A DNA stretch of 64,000 bases from Calditerrivibrio nitroreducens DSM 19672 (GCF_000183405.1 NC_014758.1:310001-374000); one strand, 5' to 3'. Shown: positions 19,160-28,988, counted from the stretch's first letter. Translations and numbers: made by a program. The notes: generated from the sequence alone by a model not told the origin.

Positions 19160-19459
19160 ATGACTCTACAACACTATTTAGCACTAAGTGCAATAATTTT
19201 TACAATAGGTATGACCGGGGTTTTGGTAAGAAGAAATCTAATCGTTATGTTTATGTCTGTGGAGCTTATGCTTAATGCTGTTAACATAAATCTTGCGGCT
19301 TTTTCTAAGTTTTTAAATGCCCTCGGCGGACAGGTTTTTATAGTATTCGTGATGGCTGTGGCGGCAGCTGAGGCAGCGGTTGGTTTGGCATTAATTATTA
19401 CACTATTTAAAAACAAACCAACAGTTAATGCTGACGAACTAAATACGATGAATGGTTAA
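19160..19459 (+). CDS. nuoK: NADH-quinone oxidoreductase subunit K
   Basis: ND4L-family membrane subunit, 99 residues, three hydrophobic segments. The segment [17 protein letters not shown] with its conserved membrane Glu and the C-terminal [13 protein letters not shown] with a second Glu are the family hallmarks and belong to the proton channel chain. AGGAGG ribosome site. Confidence 0.96.
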   Translation: MTLQHYLALSAIIFTIGMTGVLVRRNLIVMFMSVELMLNAVNINLAAFSKFLNALGGQVFIVFVMAVAAAEAAVGLALIITLFKNKPTVNADELNTMNG

Positions 19460-19469
19460 GGAGTTGCCA

Positions 19470-21380
19470 ATGATAGAGTTAGGAATACTTTTAGCCCCAT
19501 TGGTGGCACTGCTAATAAACGGGATCTTTGGCAGACTTTACATAAAGGATAAAGCACACTATATCGCTGTTCCTGCTGTGCTTGTTTCTCTTGCAATTTC
19601 ACTTATTACCTTTTTTAAGGTTATGGGTGGTTATAGGGTAGATACAGTAGTTTATCAGTGGGTACTTGCAGACAATATTGTGATTCCATTTGGTATTCTA
19701 ATAGATCCACTTACGGCAATTATGTTGGTGGTGGTAACATTCGTTAGCTCAATGGTTCACATCTACTCAATTGGTTATATGCACCATGATAAAGGTTACT
19801 GGAGATTTTTTACATATCTTTCTATATTTACCCTTTCAATGCTGGTACTTGTAATGGGAAATAACTTCCTTATGCTTTTTGTTGGCTGGGAGCTTGTGGG
19901 TCTTTCATCATACTTACTCATCGGTTTCTGGTTTCACAAAAAGAGTGCAGCTGATGCAAACAAAAAGGCTTTTGTTGTGAACAGAGTAGGGGACTTTGGA
20001 TTTTATATCGGACTCTTACTCGTAATTGTTACATTCAAGAGCTTAAATTATTCTGATGCTTTTAATCATGAAGCAATTAATGCTATAAAAGGCGCAGGGT
20101 TCAATCTATTTGGTATAGATTTTAGTTTGATAGATCTTATGACATTCGGATTATTCTGCGGTGCTATAGGTAAATCTGCACAATTTCCACTTCATGTGTG
20201 GTTACCAGATGCAATGGAAGGTCCTACACCAGTTTCAGCTCTTATCCATGCTGCCACAATGGTTACTGCTGGGGTATATATGGTGGCAAGATGCAATCCA
20301 CTGTTTTCACAGGCACATGTTACAAGCGAGATAGTTGTTTACGTGGGTGCTGCCACAGCACTTTTAGGAGCCACAATTGGTCTTACTCAGTTTGACTTCA
20401 AAAGGGTTCTTGCATATTCAACAGTGAGTCAGCTGGGGTACATGATCATGGCAACGGGTACAGGTGCTTATGTGGCTGGTATTTTCCACTTATTCACTCA
20501 CGCATTTTTTAAAGCATTACTCTTCTTGTGCTCAGGTAGTGTTATGCACGCAATGCAGGATAATCTTGACATCAGAGTAATGGGTGGGTTGATAAAAAAG
20601 ATGCCAATTACTGGGTGGACATTCCTTATCGGTTGTATAGCTATTGCGGGTATACCACCTCTTGCAGGTTTCTGGAGCAAAGATGAGATATTAGCAATGG
20701 CTTTTGCAACAGACCATAAATTAGCATGGTTCATAGGCACAGTTGTGGCTTTCATGACTGCATTTTATATGTTTAGACTATGGTGGCTTGTATTTATGGG
20801 GGAACCAAGAGATCATCATCTCTACGATCATGCCCATGAATCACCATGGCAGATGACATTACCACTTGTACTTCTTGCCATTCTGTCAGTTGTGGTTGGT
20901 ATGATATTCGGATACCCACTTGAAAATGGATATATACATAAATTCCTTGGACCAGTTTTGACACCTCATGGTGGACATGGACTTGAAATGGCACATAGCA
21001 CTGCAACTATGTTAATGATTTTATCGATAGTTGTGGCAGCCGGTGGGATTTTGTTGTCATACATCTATTACATGAAGTCCCCATCACTTCCAGAAAAAAC
21101 AGTAAAAGCGTTTAGACCTATCCACAAACTTTTCTACAACAAGTGGTATTTTGATGAGATATATGATGCTCTTATAGTGCAGCCATGTGTGACTATTTCA
21201 AGATTTCTCTGGAGAGGGTTTGATGCAAACTTTATAGATTTTATCGTAAATGCCTTTGGCAAGGTTGCCAATTTCTTTGGAAGTATCTTAAGGGTTATTC
21301 AATCCGGAAGGATACAGACATACATATTCACAATGGTTGTCGGCGTTGTGATTTTAGTAGCCATTTTCTATGTAGGTTAG
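19470..21380 (+). CDS. nuoL: NADH-quinone oxidoreductase subunit L
   Basis: ND5-type antiporter-like subunit with the long lateral C-terminal helix. The 636-residue protein carries the channel signatures GWELVGLSSYLLIGFW (with the key Glu), HVWLPDAMEGPTPVSALIHA and the Lys-containing FDFKRVLAYSTVSQLGYM. A frame-compatible ATG occurs at 19452 within nuoK, but AAGGAG at 19458 fits the ATG at 19470. A His-rich loop (GEPRDHHLYDHAHES) lies near residue 440. Confidence 0.95.
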   Translation: MIELGILLAPLVALLINGIFGRLYIKDKAHYIAVPAVLVSLAISLITFFKVMGGYRVDTVVYQWVLADNIVIPFGILIDPLTAIMLVVVTFVSSMVHIYSIGYMHHDKGYWRFFTYLSIFTLSMLVLVMGNNFLMLFVGWELVGLSSYLLIGFWFHKKSAADANKKAFVVNRVGDFGFYIGLLLVIVTFKSLNYSDAFNHEAINAIKGAGFNLFGIDFSLIDLMTFGLFCGAIGKSAQFPLHVWLPDAMEGPTPVSALIHAATMVTAGVYMVARCNPLFSQAHVTSEIVVYVGAATALLGATIGLTQFDFKRVLAYSTVSQLGYMIMATGTGAYVAGIFHLFTHAFFKALLFLCSGSVMHAMQDNLDIRVMGGLIKKMPITGWTFLIGCIAIAGIPPLAGFWSKDEILAMAFATDHKLAWFIGTVVAFMTAFYMFRLWWLVFMGEPRDHHLYDHAHESPWQMTLPLVLLAILSVVVGMIFGYPLENGYIHKFLGPVLTPHGGHGLEMAHSTATMLMILSIVVAAGGILLSYIYYMKSPSLPEKTVKAFRPIHKLFYNKWYFDEIYDALIVQPCVTISRFLWRGFDANFIDFIVNAFGKVANFFGSILRVIQSGRIQTYIFTMVVGVVILVAIFYVG

Positions 21381-21390
21381 GAGGCTGACA

Positions 21391-22890
21391 ATGATGGAAA
21401 ATATACTTTCAATCCTGATTTTCTTCCCGGTTGTTGCAGCCGTATTTATAATGATATTCAGTAAAAGCGGCAAGTTTGCTATGTGGAGTGCATTCATAGC
21501 AAGCGTTATAGAATTTATACTGACAATTCCGCTGATGACAAACTTTGATAAAGGGTCAGCAGGGATGCAGTTTGTTGAAAGATACTACTGGATAAGATCT
21601 TTAAACATAGATTATTATCTGGGTGTTGATGGTATCTCCATATTGATGGTATTTTTAACTACGTTTCTTTCTGCCATAGCAATTCTTGGTTCTTTTACCT
21701 ATATTCAGAAAAGACAGAAAGAATTTTATGTGTCAATGCTTGTGCTGGAAGCTGCAATGGTTGGTGTCTTCTGTGCACTGGACTTCTTCTTATTTTATAT
21801 CTTCTGGGAAGCGATGCTGATCCCTATGTATCTGATAATAGGTGTATGGGGTGGGCAGAGAAGGATTTATGCAGCTGTTAAATTCTTCCTTTACACGCTT
21901 GCTGGATCAGTGTTTATGATGCTTGCCATCATCGCCCTCTACTTCAAGTACGGAAGCATGACAGGTGAGTATACTTTTGATATCTTAAAAATATCTGCAA
22001 TGGGTGCTCAGTTTCCACTTGGGTTCCAAATCATCGTATTTCTTGCATTCTTCTTTGGGTTTGCCATCAAGGTACCGATGTTTCCATTCCATACGTGGTT
22101 ACCTGATGCCCACGTTGAAGCTCCGACCGCTGGTTCTGTGATCCTTGCAGGTGTACTTTTGAAGATGGGTACATATGGATTTTTGAGATTCTGTTTACCG
22201 ATTACACCAATTGCATCCATAAAGTTTGTTCCACTGGTAGCCATTTTATCCGTTATTGCAATAATATATGGTGGACTTGTGGCTATGGTTCAGGAGGATG
22301 TGAAAAAACTTGTTGCTTACTCATCAGTTAGCCATATGGGGTTTGTAACACTTGGTATATACGCATTTAATCAGTCTGGAATCGAGGGTGGAATTTTGCA
22401 GATGTTTAACCATGGTATTATCACAGGTGCCCTCTTCTTGCTCATAGGTCTAATATATGAAAGAACACATACAAGGCTAATTGCGGACTATGGGGGAATA
22501 GCTGCCAAAGTTCCAGTTTATGCAACAGTATTTTTGATATTCACCATGGCTTCTGTGGCATTACCAAGTATGGGTGGATTCATAGGAGAGTTTCTGGTAC
22601 TTGTGGGGGCATTTAAAGCGTTCCCTACATATGCAGGGCTTGCGGCACTTGGCGTAATAGTGTCAGCTGTTTATATGCTCTGGATGTATCAGAGGGTATT
22701 TTTCCAATCTGTTAATCCAAACTTACATCATCTTGATGACATGACTGTTAGGGAAGTATTCTATATGATCCCTCTTATAATAGTGGTATTTTGGACTGGA
22801 ATGTATCCGGAAACCTTTACATCTTATATGCATGAGTCTGTGAAAGCACTCGTTGAACAGCTCAATGCTGTAAGTGTAGCGATGAAGTAA
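21391..22890 (+). CDS. nuoM: NADH-quinone oxidoreductase subunit M
   Basis: ND4-type proton-pumping subunit of 499 residues. It has FWEAMLIPMYLIIGVWGG with the conserved Glu, HTWLPDAHVEAPTAGSVILA, and the VKKLVAYSSVSHMGF motif around the channel Lys. TAGGAGG precedes two tandem ATG codons; the first is used here. Order and length are standard. Confidence 0.96.
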   Translation: MMENILSILIFFPVVAAVFIMIFSKSGKFAMWSAFIASVIEFILTIPLMTNFDKGSAGMQFVERYYWIRSLNIDYYLGVDGISILMVFLTTFLSAIAILGSFTYIQKRQKEFYVSMLVLEAAMVGVFCALDFFLFYIFWEAMLIPMYLIIGVWGGQRRIYAAVKFFLYTLAGSVFMMLAIIALYFKYGSMTGEYTFDILKISAMGAQFPLGFQIIVFLAFFFGFAIKVPMFPFHTWLPDAHVEAPTAGSVILAGVLLKMGTYGFLRFCLPITPIASIKFVPLVAILSVIAIIYGGLVAMVQEDVKKLVAYSSVSHMGFVTLGIYAFNQSGIEGGILQMFNHGIITGALFLLIGLIYERTHTRLIADYGGIAAKVPVYATVFLIFTMASVALPSMGGFIGEFLVLVGAFKAFPTYAGLAALGVIVSAVYMLWMYQRVFFQSVNPNLHHLDDMTVREVFYMIPLIIVVFWTGMYPETFTSYMHESVKALVEQLNAVSVAMK

Positions 22891-22902
22891 GGAGGGCTGA
22901 AG

Positions 22903-24330
22903 ATGATTAGTAATTTAGTGTCTATAATGCCAGAATTGTTGATGACAATTTTTGGGCTAGTACTGATTGCTATTGATGTTATGACTAGAAAAAATAGTAA
23001 ATCAGGTGTGGGTTACTTTGGGATATTTTTTATAATAATTGCCGTCCTTGCTTCAATCCCTGTGGGCGGATTTAAGATATTTGGATTTGGTCAGACATTG
23101 GTCTGGGATATGTACTCCTTTGCATTCTTTTGTGTGTTTGCAATTGCATACATCCTCACTACCATAGGGTCAGTGGACTACTTAAGGGAAAGAGACATAC
23201 TTAAAGGTGAATTTTATATAATAACCTACTTCAGCATTGTGGGAATGATGTTTATGGTCAGTGCCACAGACCTTGCGGTACTTTACGCAGGTATGGAAAC
23301 CATGGCTATTTCCATGTATATACTTGCTGGTTTTGAGAAGAAAAATCTTAAATCAAATGAGGCAGGGTTAAAATACTTTATAATTGGTGCGTTTTCATCA
23401 GCTATTTTCCTTTTCGGTTTATCATACATTTATGGATATACCGGAACTACAAAATATGCTGAAATAGCACAGATGATTAGTGCAAACGGACTTAACAATT
23501 TTAATATCAAGCTTGGAATGGTTATGATGCTGGCGGGACTTGCTTTTAAAATTTCGGCAGTCCCATTTCATATGTGGGCACCAGATGTTTACAATGGCGC
23601 ACCTACACCAGCCACAGGATTTATGACTGTAGCACCAAAAGCTGCGGCTATGGGTGCAATTGTAAGATTCGTATGGATAGCTCTTGAGCCAGCTGCTGCC
23701 CAGTGGCAACTATTTTTCTCAATCCTTGCAGTGCTTACAATGACTTATGGTAATCTTGTGGCATTAGCCCAAAACAATGTTAAGAGGATGCTTGCCTATT
23801 CAGCAATCTCCCATGCCGGTTATATGCTCATAGGTGTGGTATCCATGAATGAGCTTGGATATCAGGCCATTGCATTTTATACGATGGTTTATGCATTTAT
23901 GAACATAGGTGCCTTTACAATACTTTCACTTATGAAAAATAAAGGGATAATTGAAGATGAGAGGCTTGAAAGCTTTGCTGGATTGGGGAAAAAGTATCCA
24001 ATAATCTCACTTGCAATGCTGATTTTCATGTTTTCTCTTGCGGGTATTCCACCCCTTGCAGGGTTTATGGGTAAGTTCTATATATTTACATCAGCTATAA
24101 AAAGCGGTGTGATATGGCTTGCCATAGTTGGTGTAATTAATAGTGTAATTGCTTGCTACTATTACATGAGAGTTACAATATTCATGTACTTTAAAGAGCC
24201 TGAATATGAAGTGACAGTAGATATGAAAGCTGCAAGTTTCATCGCCTCTTTGATAGCAGTTGTATTTGTACTGGTGATAGGTGTATTCCCATCATTCTTC
24301 ATGAATATTGTTAAATTTATGATAGTATAG
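22903..24330 (+). CDS. nuoN: NADH-quinone oxidoreductase subunit N
   Basis: ND2-type proton-pumping subunit of 475 residues. It has LAVLYAGMETMAISMYILAG with the conserved Glu, PFHMWAPDVYNGAPTPATGF and NVKRMLAYSAISHAGYM. It is the last canonical complex I gene; a ferritin-like gene follows after only 8 bases before the terminator. Confidence 0.96.
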   Translation: MISNLVSIMPELLMTIFGLVLIAIDVMTRKNSKSGVGYFGIFFIIIAVLASIPVGGFKIFGFGQTLVWDMYSFAFFCVFAIAYILTTIGSVDYLRERDILKGEFYIITYFSIVGMMFMVSATDLAVLYAGMETMAISMYILAGFEKKNLKSNEAGLKYFIIGAFSSAIFLFGLSYIYGYTGTTKYAEIAQMISANGLNNFNIKLGMVMMLAGLAFKISAVPFHMWAPDVYNGAPTPATGFMTVAPKAAAMGAIVRFVWIALEPAAAQWQLFFSILAVLTMTYGNLVALAQNNVKRMLAYSAISHAGYMLIGVVSMNELGYQAIAFYTMVYAFMNIGAFTILSLMKNKGIIEDERLESFAGLGKKYPIISLAMLIFMFSLAGIPPLAGFMGKFYIFTSAIKSGVIWLAIVGVINSVIACYYYMRVTIFMYFKEPEYEVTVDMKAASFIASLIAVVFVLVIGVFPSFFMNIVKFMIV

Positions 24331-24338
24331 GTGATGTC

Positions 24339-24800
24339 ATGGAAATAACTATAAGAGAAGCTTTGGAAGATGCTAAAGAGAAAGAGATTTTGGCTTATGA
24401 GTTCTACCAGAAGCTTCTAACATATGTAAAAGATTTAGGTGCAAAAGCTATTATAAGAGAGCTGGCAGAGGAAGAAGTCAAACATAGGGATCTAATTGAT
24501 AAGATTATAGCAACTGGTGAGTTAAATATTGCTGGACTTGACACAAAGTGCTATTATACAGACTTAGGGATTACTGATATGGTGTTACCGAAAGTGATAA
24601 AAGAGGATATGAGTGTGCAGGATATCTTGAGGATTGCCATAAAGCATGAGGATAACTCAAGAATCTTCTATGAAAAGCTTGCGGATAAGTACAAAGGCCA
24701 GGAAGTGGAGGAGCTTTTCAGACGTCTGGCGGTGGAAGAGGCCTGCCATAGAAATAATATCCAGAAGATTTACGACGAAATAATCTTAACAGAAAATTAG
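24339..24800 (+). CDS. Ferritin-like diiron protein (rubrerythrin-type fold)
   Basis: A 153-residue four-helix-bundle protein of the ferritin-like superfamily. Two repeats each hold Glu residues and an ExxH motif: AYEFYQKLL with ELAEEEVKHRDL, and RIFYEKLAD with LAVEEACHRNNI. This is the usual diiron ligand set of rubrerythrin-like domains, but the rubredoxin Cys4 domain of true rubrerythrins is absent. It is the last gene of the nuo transcript, ending just before the terminator. Peroxide or iron handling linked to respiration is plausible; the substrate is unknown. Confidence 0.85.
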   Translation: MEITIREALEDAKEKEILAYEFYQKLLTYVKDLGAKAIIRELAEEEVKHRDLIDKIIATGELNIAGLDTKCYYTDLGITDMVLPKVIKEDMSVQDILRIAIKHEDNSRIFYEKLADKYKGQEVEELFRRLAVEEACHRNNIQKIYDEIILTEN

Positions 24801-24816
24801 AAATATCTTTAATCTT

Positions 24817-24847
24817 TAAAAAGGGGGCATTTGCCCCCTTTTTTTTT
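24817..24847 (+). terminator. Strong intrinsic terminator of the nuo operon
   Basis: A GGGGGC (24823-24828) / GCCCCC (24833-24838) stem with a tetraloop, flanked upstream by A residues that can pair with the downstream tract of nine T residues. Classic Rho-independent terminator ending the nuo-ferritin transcript before pheS. Confidence 0.93.
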
Positions 24848-24895
24848 ATTAATTTTTGATGTATAAAAATGAAAAAAGAAATGGGAGTATCTTAA

Positions 24896-25906
24896 ATGGA
24901 GATAAGTAAAGAGATATATGAATACAAAAAAGAGATTGTTGACGCAGAAAATTTAGAACAACTATACCAGGTATGGGTAAAATACCTTGGGAAAAAGGGT
25001 TTGATTTCTCTGTTGAATAAGGAATTGAAGAATGTTCCTGAAGAAAAGAGATCAGAGTTTGGGCGGATTATCGTGGGGTTGAGGGAGGATTTTGAAAAAC
25101 TCTACCAGGAAAGAGAAATTGAGCTAAAAAAAGCTGAGATTAATGACAAGATTGAAAAAGAGAGAATTGATGTTACTCTACCAGCATTTCCGTTAAACTA
25201 TGGTGGATTGCATCCCATTACACAGGTATACTTTGAGATAGTGGATATTTTTAAGTCGATGGGTTATGAATTGGCCACCGGTCCAGAGATAGAGCTTGAT
25301 TTTTACAATTTTGAAGCGTTGAATATTCCAAAAGAACATCCGGCAAGGGATATGCAGGATACATTTTACATAGACGATGAAGTATTACTCAGGACACATA
25401 CATCACCAGTACAGATCAGAACTATGGAGATGAAAGAGCCACCGATAAAAATTATAGCACCAGGTAAGGTATATCGATGTGACAGTGATGTGACTCATAC
25501 ACCAATGTTTCATCAGGTGGAAGGACTGCTTATTGATACTGATACTACTTTTGGGGATCTAAAAGGAGCGCTGATCACATTTATACATAGACTATTTGGA
25601 AAAGATATACCGGTAAGGTTTAGACCAAGCTTTTTTCCATTCACCGAGCCGTCCGCAGAAGTGGATATGGGGTGTGTAATCTGTGGAGGCAAAGGGTGTA
25701 GAGTGTGCAAGGGTACTGGCTGGCTGGAAATTCTTGGATCTGGGATGGTTCATCCAAAGGTTCTGGAATCTGTTGGCTATGATTCGGAAAAGTACAGAGG
25801 TTTTGCGTTTGGGATGGGAATCGAAAGGATTACAATGCTTAAATTTGGTATTGATGATCTAAGATTGTTTTTTGATAATAATATAAAGTTTTTGAGACAA
25901 TTTTGA
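24896..25906 (+). CDS. pheS: Phenylalanyl-tRNA synthetase alpha subunit
   Basis: Catalytic subunit of the alpha2-beta2 enzyme that charges tRNA-Phe. The 336-residue protein has an N-terminal coiled-coil arm, class II motif 2 around [20 protein letters not shown], and motif 3 in [11 protein letters not shown]. Between them is a Cys-rich insertion [17 protein letters not shown] with four Cys spaced like a zinc site; similar insertions occur in PheS of several other bacterial groups. Followed after 9 bases by pheT. No T-box or leader peptide is obvious in the short upstream gap. Confidence 0.97.
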   Translation: MEISKEIYEYKKEIVDAENLEQLYQVWVKYLGKKGLISLLNKELKNVPEEKRSEFGRIIVGLREDFEKLYQEREIELKKAEINDKIEKERIDVTLPAFPLNYGGLHPITQVYFEIVDIFKSMGYELATGPEIELDFYNFEALNIPKEHPARDMQDTFYIDDEVLLRTHTSPVQIRTMEMKEPPIKIIAPGKVYRCDSDVTHTPMFHQVEGLLIDTDTTFGDLKGALITFIHRLFGKDIPVRFRPSFFPFTEPSAEVDMGCVICGGKGCRVCKGTGWLEILGSGMVHPKVLESVGYDSEKYRGFAFGMGIERITMLKFGIDDLRLFFDNNIKFLRQF

Positions 25907-25915
25907 GGAGTTAAT

Positions 25916-28285
25916 ATGAGAGTAAGTCTAAATTGGGTAAAAGATTTTGTTGATATATCTGGAATATCGGTGGATGAGATCGCTGAAAAGCTCACAATGA
26001 GTGGGCTGGAGGTGGAAGGGATTGAAAAAAAAGAAAGGGCAGAAGGTGTTGTGACTGCAAAGGTTGTGTCAAAAGATAAGCATCCAAACGCAGACAAGTT
26101 ATCTGTCTGTATGGTGGATGATGGCACATCCGTATATCAGGTGGTGTGTGGCGCAAAGAATGTAGATGCAGGACAAATTATCCCGTTTGCCAGAGTGGGT
26201 GCTAAATTGCCTGGTGGTGTGGTTATAAAAGATGCTAAATTAAGAGGTGTGGAATCAAAAGGGATGATATGTTCTGCAGCTGAGCTGGGGCTTGAAGAGG
26301 AAAGTGACGGCATAATGATTTTATCTGCTGATACGCTGATAGGGATAGATATCAATGATATTATTAGGACGGATGATGTAGTACTGGAGCTGAACGTGAC
26401 TCCCAATAGGGCTGATTGTTTGAGTATTCTGGGGGTGGCAAGGGAGATATCGATTCTGTTTGATAGGGAACTTAACATTGGTGGTGTGAAGGTTGATGAG
26501 GAGTCGGAAGAAGCTTCTAGTTATAGATATGTGAAAGTACATAATGAAACAAATTGCCCAATCTATCTGGGAAGAATTATTAAAGGGGTTACAATTGGAG
26601 AGTCCCCCTTATGGATGCAAAATAGGCTTAGGTCAGCAGGTGTAAGGCCAATTAATAACATTGTGGATATTACAAATTACGTTATGCTGGAATATGGTCA
26701 ACCGCTTCACGCATTTGATTTAAGAATGGTGGAAGGTGGAATCATTGTGAGGGATGCGGAGGAAGGGGAAAAGGTAGTTACTCTTGACGGAAAAGAAAGG
26801 ACACTTACGAAAGATATGCTTGTGATTGCTGATGAAAAAAAGGTTCTGGCGGTTGCTGGGATAATGGGTGGGGAGTATAGCGGTATTCAGGCGGATACAT
26901 CGGATGTTTTTCTGGAGTGTGCCTATTTCAAACCTGAATCGATACGAATGACTGCCAGAAGATTGGGTATGAAAACCGATTCATCGTATAGGTATGAAAG
27001 GGGGATTGACAGGGTTCAAACGCTGAAAATGGTGGATTATGCAGCCTATCTGATTAAAAGGTATGCAGGTGGTTCGATATTAAAAGGGGTATTGAAAAAT
27101 GATTATAAGGAGTTTGTGCCCAATAGGTTTAAGTTTCATGCTAAAAAAGTGGCGGAATACATAGGAGTGGATATCTCTGAAGAGGATGTATTAAAGATAC
27201 TTAAGAAAGTTGGAATTGATATTGAAGGGAAAGATACAGCCGTTTCACCATCTTACAGACAGGACATAGAAAGATGGCAGGATCTCTCAGAAGAGGTGGC
27301 AAGAATTTACGGATATGATAAGATACCTGTGACTGTTCCTAAAATTTATGCTAAATCTGACGAAGAGTCTCTTTTGCAGAAGTTGATAAGAGAGATAAAA
27401 TATATGCTTGCGGATCTTGGGTATAATGAAGTTATCAATTATTCTTTTATGAGTGGTGAGTATCTGAGAAAATTTGCAGATGAATCTGAGTTTGTGAAGG
27501 TGAAAAATCCGATTTCTGCCGATATGGATACGATGAGAACAGTGGTGTTCCCTGGAATACTAAAGAATATTAAGTTAAACTATAAAAATGGGATAAGAAA
27601 ACTGAAGCTGTTTGAAGTTGCAAATGTACATAAGGTGAATAAAAATGATAAACTTCCGATGGAGGATACAAAATTATCATTTGTAGTTATGGGAGATTTC
27701 TACAGAAACAGCTGGATAGGTAGATTGGAGGATGATCTTTTCTATTACATTAAGTCCACATGCCAGGCGGTTTTTGATAGATATAAATTAAATGCAGATT
27801 ACCGTGCTGGTGCAGAGAGATTTTTGCATCCGGGTAAAAATGCAGATATTTATATCAATGGGGATAAAATAGGGTTTTTAGGTGAGATACATCCTGAAAT
27901 GTATCAGTTTCTGGATCTGGAGGAGCCGATTTATATATGCGAAATAGACCTTAATTCCTTGAAGGATAAGATAGGAGAGGCTAAAAAGAGCTATAAAAAA
28001 TTGTCCCAGTATCCATTCGTTTATAAAGATATAGCTTTGATAGTTGGAAAAGATCTTCCCTCTTCAAAAATTTATCAGTATATTCAGAACTTTTCAGAAT
28101 TAATTAAAGATGTGGAGATATTTGATAGGTATTCAGGGGATAAAATAGGTGAGGGGTATGTAAGCCTTGCTTTTAGGATATATTTTAATCACCTGGAAAA
28201 AACGCTTACCGATGAAGAAACAAATGAGATTGTGCAGAAGATCATTCTGGGGGTTGAAAAGGAGTTTGGAGCTAAACTGAGGTGA
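25916..28285 (+). CDS. pheT: Phenylalanyl-tRNA synthetase beta subunit
   Basis: The 789-residue partner of PheS. Domains in order: N-terminal EMAP-like tRNA-binding domain (about 40-150, with DKHPNADKLSVC), B3/B4 editing domain (about 210-390, with NRADCLSI just before), B5, the catalytic-like core, and the C-terminal ferredoxin-fold anticodon-binding domain with SQYPFVYKDIALIV. Length and order are normal. The ribosome site is TGAGGAG overlapping the pheS stop. Confidence 0.97.
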   Translation: MRVSLNWVKDFVDISGISVDEIAEKLTMSGLEVEGIEKKERAEGVVTAKVVSKDKHPNADKLSVCMVDDGTSVYQVVCGAKNVDAGQIIPFARVGAKLPGGVVIKDAKLRGVESKGMICSAAELGLEEESDGIMILSADTLIGIDINDIIRTDDVVLELNVTPNRADCLSILGVAREISILFDRELNIGGVKVDEESEEASSYRYVKVHNETNCPIYLGRIIKGVTIGESPLWMQNRLRSAGVRPINNIVDITNYVMLEYGQPLHAFDLRMVEGGIIVRDAEEGEKVVTLDGKERTLTKDMLVIADEKKVLAVAGIMGGEYSGIQADTSDVFLECAYFKPESIRMTARRLGMKTDSSYRYERGIDRVQTLKMVDYAAYLIKRYAGGSILKGVLKNDYKEFVPNRFKFHAKKVAEYIGVDISEEDVLKILKKVGIDIEGKDTAVSPSYRQDIERWQDLSEEVARIYGYDKIPVTVPKIYAKSDEESLLQKLIREIKYMLADLGYNEVINYSFMSGEYLRKFADESEFVKVKNPISADMDTMRTVVFPGILKNIKLNYKNGIRKLKLFEVANVHKVNKNDKLPMEDTKLSFVVMGDFYRNSWIGRLEDDLFYYIKSTCQAVFDRYKLNADYRAGAERFLHPGKNADIYINGDKIGFLGEIHPEMYQFLDLEEPIYICEIDLNSLKDKIGEAKKSYKKLSQYPFVYKDIALIVGKDLPSSKIYQYIQNFSELIKDVEIFDRYSGDKIGEGYVSLAFRIYFNHLEKTLTDEETNEIVQKIILGVEKEFGAKLR

Positions 28286-28324
28286 TGGGTAGCGATGTTG
28301 TCATAGGGTTTGGTTGCATTGATA

Positions 28325-28353
28325 TTGACATAAAGTAAAATATATATTAGATT
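28325..28353 (+). promoter_or_regulatory. Promoter of the zapB-like/zapA/6S region, positioned for a leaderless mRNA
   Basis: TTGACA (28325-28330), a 17-base spacer and TAGATT (28348-28353). Only six bases separate the -10 element from the ATG at 28360, so transcription should start on or next to the start codon. No Shine-Dalgarno sequence is present. Confidence 0.7.
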
Positions 28354-28359
28354 ATAAGT

Positions 28360-28545
28360 ATGGAAGAGTTGTTGGAAAGATTAAATAAAAAGATAGATAC
28401 ACTCCTTGAAGAGAGGGAGTTGCTGAAAAAAAGGTTGCAAGAGCTTGAAAGAGAAAAAGATGAAATATTACAGGAGAACTATAAATTAAAGAGTGAGCAA
28501 GCACAGGTAGCAGAGAGGATTGAAAAGCTTCTGGAAAGGCTTTAG
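28360..28545 (+). CDS. zapB: ZapB-like short coiled-coil cell-division protein
   Basis: A 61-residue protein that is almost entirely one coiled coil rich in Glu, Lys and Leu heptads (ELLERLNKKIDTLLEERELL and onward). Size, composition and the position directly before zapA match ZapB-like proteins, which assemble on the division ring through ZapA. Short coiled coils are hard to assign by homology, so the gene name is tentative. No ribosome site lies upstream, and the promoter places the mRNA start at the ATG. Confidence 0.7.
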   Translation: MEELLERLNKKIDTLLEERELLKKRLQELEREKDEILQENYKLKSEQAQVAERIEKLLERL

Positions 28546-28554
28546 AGGTGATTC

Positions 28555-28806
28555 TTGGCAACAAATGAAGTATTTGTATATGGAAATAAATATAAAGTTA
28601 CCTGCGATAATGCGGGTTTGATAAAGAATGCTGCTTCCTATGTAGAAGATACTATGAAGCAGATAGAAAAAAATGGACATATATTAACTACATCTACTTT
28701 GGCAATTATGGCTGCTATAAAGATAGCAGCAGAGTATTACGAGATAAAAGGTAGATTGGAAGGTTGCGAATCTAAGTTGCAGGAGATTATAAGTAAGCTT
28801 GAATAA
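28555..28806 (+). CDS. zapA: Cell-division protein ZapA
   Basis: FtsZ-ring-associated protein that bundles FtsZ filaments. The 83-residue protein has the ZapA globular head (EVFVYGNKYKVTCDNAG...VEDTMKQI) and a C-terminal coiled coil. The start is TTG after a GAGGTG ribosome site 9 bases beyond the zapB-like stop. Its stop codon is immediately followed by the 5' end of the 6S RNA, a synteny (zapA-6S RNA) known across Proteobacteria. Confidence 0.9.
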   Translation: MATNEVFVYGNKYKVTCDNAGLIKNAASYVEDTMKQIEKNGHILTTSTLAIMAAIKIAAEYYEIKGRLEGCESKLQEIISKLE

Positions 28807-28984
28807 AACCCTGCGGGATTCGTGATTGTAGGGAAAGTTTGGAGCCAACACCTCTAAAATAGGGATGATACGCACCGTGGTGTGCAGGCCTGCCCCGTAG
28901 CAGGAAGCCTAAAGCGGTGGAGATTCCCAAAGTACCTGGTTAGCCAGGGCTTTAAACCGACTCTGCACACGGTCTTGCGGGGTT
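28807..28984 (+). ncRNA. ssrS: 6S RNA
   Basis: A non-coding stretch of about 178 bases fills the whole gap between zapA and rarA. Its ends pair as a 12-bp closing helix (28807-28818 with 28973-28984, three G-U wobbles, no mismatch), followed by a T-run (28983-28988). Inside are 6S-like segments: GGAGCCAACACCT on the 5' side and GCAGGAAGCCTAAAGCGGTG on the 3' side around a central open bubble. Location directly after zapA and near a 5-formyltetrahydrofolate cyclo-ligase gene is the classic ssrS context. 6S RNA binds the housekeeping sigma70-RNA polymerase as a promoter mimic in stationary phase. Processing ends are inferred. Confidence 0.88.
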
Positions 28985-28988
28985 TTTT

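Noticed and set aside
25671-25721. Cys-rich segment in pheS as a foreign insertion
   Set aside because: Similar zinc-site-like insertions are found in PheS of other bacterial groups, and the frame and codon use are continuous with the rest of the gene.
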